From the NCBI GenBank assembly GCA_034670405.1, contig JAXDDX010000114.1, forward strand, positions 1,504,001-1,568,000: 64,000 nucleotides of DNA, written 5' to 3'. The notes below the pieces were generated by a model, which saw only the letters and a program-made list of their open reading frames with translations, did no database searches and was not told where the DNA came from. Origin of the DNA: Hoplostethus atlanticus. Lineage: Eukaryota; Chordata; Actinopteri; Trachichthyiformes; Trachichthyidae. Made by a program: the position numbers and the translations under genes. Below, one piece after another: positions 60,677-64,000 of the stretch; positions within the stretch are counted from its first letter, which is position 1; every line of letters begins with the position of its first letter.

Positions 60677-61620
60677 AGTAATGTTTCTGTGTTGTTGGTC
60701 AAAAGGTAAAATACCTGAAAAATGTGATTGTAGTTATATGACTGAACTATACAATACGTTTGAGGCTCCATCCACACTATTTGAGCATACGTGTGCGTGC
60801 TTCACATGCTTCACGCTGTTTGCGCTTGCCAGGAAAAACATTCTTAACAGTGTGGCAGAACAACACTCATCTTACATTGAGCACATTGAGGAATCGGGCA
60901 TAGACATGAAGGGTCAACACCAGCGAAGCCCCCTTCCACCATGGCACTTCATACTAGAACGTCCAAACGTGCATCTGTAAGACATTGCTAATCACTGCAA
61001 TTGCAAAGTGTCACTATATTTCACACGGCTGAGTCTGTGGTTCCCGCCGCTTCAAAACACTTTGTTACCTGGCCCAGAATGTGTACTCCATTCACCATAC
61101 AGAAAGACTGCCGACCGTCAACACTAACACCTCAATTTGCTCCAGGTTCTTATGCTTCGTAGAGGCTCGTTTTAACTAGCATCTGTGCTTTCCTCACCAT
61201 CATGGACGCTGCAGGTTTGTTAATATACTTCCTTACAGATACACTGTAAAAGCTGTCCTCCAGGTAACTGCAAAAAAAATACAATGTACTACAATAAGGA
61301 CAAGACCTGAAAGGAGGATAAAAGTAGGAATGAAAAAATAATATTAATGACTTCAGATTCAATACATAAAACAGTCCTGTAGAATGAATGGTTGATTAGA
61401 TGGGGACGATTGAGAAAACCCCTTGTTGCTGGGCCCGGCTTAAGCACAATGACGATTGTAAGACCCATCGTGTGAAGTTTTTGTGTTTCATAGTACGCAA
61501 CCACGGAAAAGGAACGACCCGCAGGGTTTGGACTCAGCCCTAATGTTTATCAGACACCGTACTGTGTGCCAGGTCACACTCACACCTCATCATTAGCCCC
61601 GCGGATTGAATTGTCCGCGG
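60677..61620. repeat. About 1-kb direct repeat, copy A
   Basis: It matches 62479-63567 in order. Shared words include 'ccatcca' (60768/62571), 'actgcaattgcaaagtgt' (60994/62851), 'tcaaaacactttgtt', 'taacacctcaatttgct', 'ttaagcacaatg' (61440/63373) and 'gtactgt.gtgcc'. Many small gaps separate the words, and the offset drifts from 1803 to about 1933. It ends where the decayed LINE starts. Confidence 0.7.
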
Positions 61621-62476
61621 CTGATCTCCAACAACGACGGCATTTCTAACTTGTGAACGTCTGCTAATGTACATCGGTGCCGGACAACAGCCTCACCGAT
61701 GTCACCAAAACCTAAGGAGTGATTGTGGACTTTGGACACAACACATGGCGCTACTCACACTGGGGATAAGGCAACTGTGGAGAAAGCATGAAGAAGGTAT
61801 AAAACCTGGAGTCCAACACCCGCAACCCGCCTAAACATTGGCCACCACACATAACCTGGTGGCAAATGCGATGGCCCGCGGCCCTTACCACCTCAGGCAA
61901 CTGAGGAAATTCAAAGTCTCCGAGGATCCTTCAGTCCCTTTACTCTGAGCTGGAATGCATTCATGTTGTAGCTCACTCCTGTTGCAAGACTACCGCTCAG
62001 GACAGGAAGCCTCTGCAAGAGATTTCTCGTTCTGCTGGAGCGCACATAAACTACACTCGCCACCCTGCAGTAAACTATTTACACCGGGTCCAGCCAGCCC
62101 CACTGCATCATAGAGGCATCCTCACCGACGCCAAATGGACTGTTTCAGCTGCTCCGTCTGCCCCCGTAGACGCCACGAGAGACGAGACGGAGATTTCTTT
62201 TCTTAGGCCTTCGACGTACTGCATCAAGGGCCCAGTCGTGACCCAACTGCCCCTCAGATCGCCACAACTTAGGTAAGACTCACTACTCAATTGATTTTCT
62301 TCAAAAAACCACTCTTCTATATCTTTTAAGTGTTGTAAATGGTTGGTTTTTTTATTAGAGCCTAATGCAATATGTTTCCCTTCTGCAAAATTACCAACAT
62401 CTCCCATCTGTTGTAAAGCACAACGATTTCACAAACCTCTGTATTGCAATAACTCTTGATCTGAACGAATCTTGAC
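61621..62476 (+). mobile_element. Heavily decayed second copy of the 51-kb LINE
   Basis: It begins CTGATCTCCAACAACGACG, identical to the first copy at 51406. It then follows it word by word (gacaacagcctc, gatgtcaccaaaac, gattgtggacttt, gggagtccac-like, aactacactc, gactgtttcagctgct, cacaacttaggtaagact) through the 3' UTR to 'gaatcttga' near 62470. Small insertions and deletions break every frame. It retains the segment of about 185 bp ('ctcaggcaactgaggaaatt', 'tactctgagctggaatgc') that the first copy lost. The 5' truncation lies just after the FADD position. Confidence 0.8.
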
Positions 62477-62478
62477 TT

Positions 62479-63567
62479 AGCAGTATTTTTAGTTTGTCGC
62501 GGGACAGATCATTACCTCAAAAGCTAGGGGACTTGTATTTAGGTGGAAGGCTAGCGAACACATTGTCTCTCCATCCAGCACATTTTGAGGCCCATGGACG
62601 TCGTGTGTTGTGCTTCACTGCTGTTTCTCTGCTTTCTTGCCAAGGAAAAAAACATCCTGAGGGACTTGAACAAGTTGCTGGCAGAACAAATTACATCCAT
62701 TACATTGTTGTGACATCTGAGGAGGAAATCGGACAGAGACAAATGGAAAGTCAAACCGCTGACCTCTCTTTTCCCACCCCTGCACATTCACTCAACTAGA
62801 ACGGTCCATAACCGGTTGCATTTTAATAAGATGTCTATTGTACACATGCCACTGCAATTGCAAAGTGTGCATGTCTCGGATATTGTTGTAGCTACACGGC
62901 AGCCCCCTTTTTTTCACGTCTCAAAACACTTTGTTGAACAGCGTCGGGAGTAGTAGTAGCTACAGCCATTCAACCACAAACAGCAAAAGACCTGCTCTGA
63001 GACCTGTCAAACACCTAACACCTCAATTTGCTCTCAAGGTTCGCTCTCTCGTACTCGTTCTCTGCTCGTTTTACCTGCAGCCAGCTTGATTTCACCGACT
63101 CAATATGGGAATGAGAGTTATAATAGTAATAAGTAATAATAAACTTTATTTGCGTAGCACTTGTTAAAAGCTTCACGTAAAAACAAAAAGAAATAGCAAT
63201 GGAATAAAATAAAGCGAGAGACTAAAAGAAATAAAAAGGATAGGAATGAAAACAAACAATAAAAGACTATGAACTAACATGAATCACTACATAAAAGCAG
63301 GTCTGTAGAAATGAAATGGGTTGATAGTGAGGGAACAGATGTGTAGAATTAAGCCCTTGGTTACTGCAGCTTTTAAGCACAATGGAGATTGTAAGACATC
63401 TGTTGAAGTTTTTTTTTTTCATAGTTAGTAGGGAGAGACAGGAAAGATTGGGCGAGAGAGGAGGGATGACACGCGACAAAGTTTTATCAGGCGACGTGTA
63501 CTGTAGTGCCTCACGACCTCACGACCTTGTTTTATCTAGCCCCCGCCATTGGTAATTTCCCAGCGGA
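62479..63567. repeat. About 1-kb direct repeat, copy B
   Basis: Second copy of 60677-61620, starting immediately after the decayed LINE tail and ending at 'cagcgg'. It carries an 'aataaactttatttgcgtag' LINE-tail-like segment (63135-63330) and a SINE fragment (63427-63475) that are less clear in copy A. Confidence 0.7.
63427..63475 (-). mobile_element. SINE fragment, relative of the 30.3-kb SINE
   Basis: 'agggagagacaggaaagatt' followed by 'gagagaggagggatgacac' matches the body of the SINE at 30323-30470 almost base for base. The tRNA-like head is missing. Confidence 0.7.
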
Positions 63568-64000
63568 CTAATTCCCGCTCTTTGCTTTTAATTTGTTGCA
63601 AGACGTCTCTCTTAAATAGTAACAGATGTCGGGATACTGGTGGAACCGTCATATTTTGCTCTCAAGTGAGTGAATTAGACATTGTCTAGCCTGAATGCTG
63701 CGCTGACATGGTGAGGGAGAGCAACGAACAAACAAAAAAAAAAGGATATTGAAGTCACAACCACCACCTCCCCACCCTGCCTAAAATTGACGAGCCACAA
63801 ATCAAAACACGAGTGGGTCTTTTCTGCTCTTGTGCCGTGTTGTTTCGTGCACCATGGGGACGCGGTAGCAGTAAGAAGTATCAATTTGAATAATGCATCG
63901 CTGTGCCCACGTCTTTCACCGGCAATCAATTATTCAATGTTGTTTTTGCTCCCACTCAGCATGTTCCGTAATAGTACTAACTACTGTCATGTCAAAACTG
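63568..64000. other. Unique stretch to window end, no gene seen
   Basis: No gene or repeat recognised. The window ends inside it. Confidence 0.4.

Noticed and set aside
60677-63567. LTR-retrotransposon reading of the repeat-LINE-repeat structure
   Set aside because: The interior matches a non-LTR LINE with its own 3' tail, and the flanking repeats lack TG...CA ends and primer-binding or polypurine features.

Overview
The window looks like a gene-poor, AT-rich piece of a teleost fish nuclear genome, most likely a percomorph. It would be a large intergenic stretch or the inside of a very long intron. The teleost call rests on the repeats: a LINE of the Rex1/L2 kind with a heptamer-repeat tail, a tRNA-derived SINE, three LINE 3' tails of the common fish 'TTTATTGATCC' kind, hAT-type and TTAA-type MITEs, a Tc1/mariner-like element, and many (CA)n tracts. 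No host protein-coding gene could be recognised. The longest open frame, 51169-51771, is LINE reverse transcriptase. The others are short, lack recognisable domains and look like chance frames. No rRNA, functional tRNA, CRISPR or bacterial-type operon is present.

Layout. 1-3.1 kb: no recognisable feature. 3.1-4.65 kb: Tc1/mariner-like DNA transposon with about 95-bp terminal inverted repeats and TA flanks, preceded by a diverged left end of a relative. 6.6-7.3 kb: unclassified fish repeat. 14.0-15.5 kb: an open frame that may hold a tiny spliced gene start, an hAT-type MITE with a perfect 8-bp target duplication, and a TTAA-flanked MITE. 18.6-19.65 kb: two almost identical 164-bp copies, then a CpG- and GATA-bearing stretch. 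22.15-22.76 kb: CpG-dense non-repetitive block, the best regulatory candidate. 23.1, 30.2 and 41.9 kb: LINE 3' tails, all on the minus strand, the second carrying a nested SINE with a 16-bp target duplication. 42.2 kb: a G15 run and a C26 run 61 nt apart. 51.16-52.25 kb: the best LINE copy. 56.1-56.7 kb: an L2-like reverse transcriptase scrap and a second hAT-type MITE. 60.7-63.6 kb: two diverged direct repeats of about 1 kb that flank a heavily decayed second copy of the 51-kb LINE.

There is no gene system to assemble. The biological content is transposon history plus a few possible regulatory or exonic islands. The most useful leads are the 164-bp duplication, the repeat-LINE-repeat structure at 60.7-63.6 kb with its indel-dominated divergence, the CpG-dense block, and three splice-signal-framed candidates that RNA data could settle. 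Family names given from memory of teleost repeats are marked as such.
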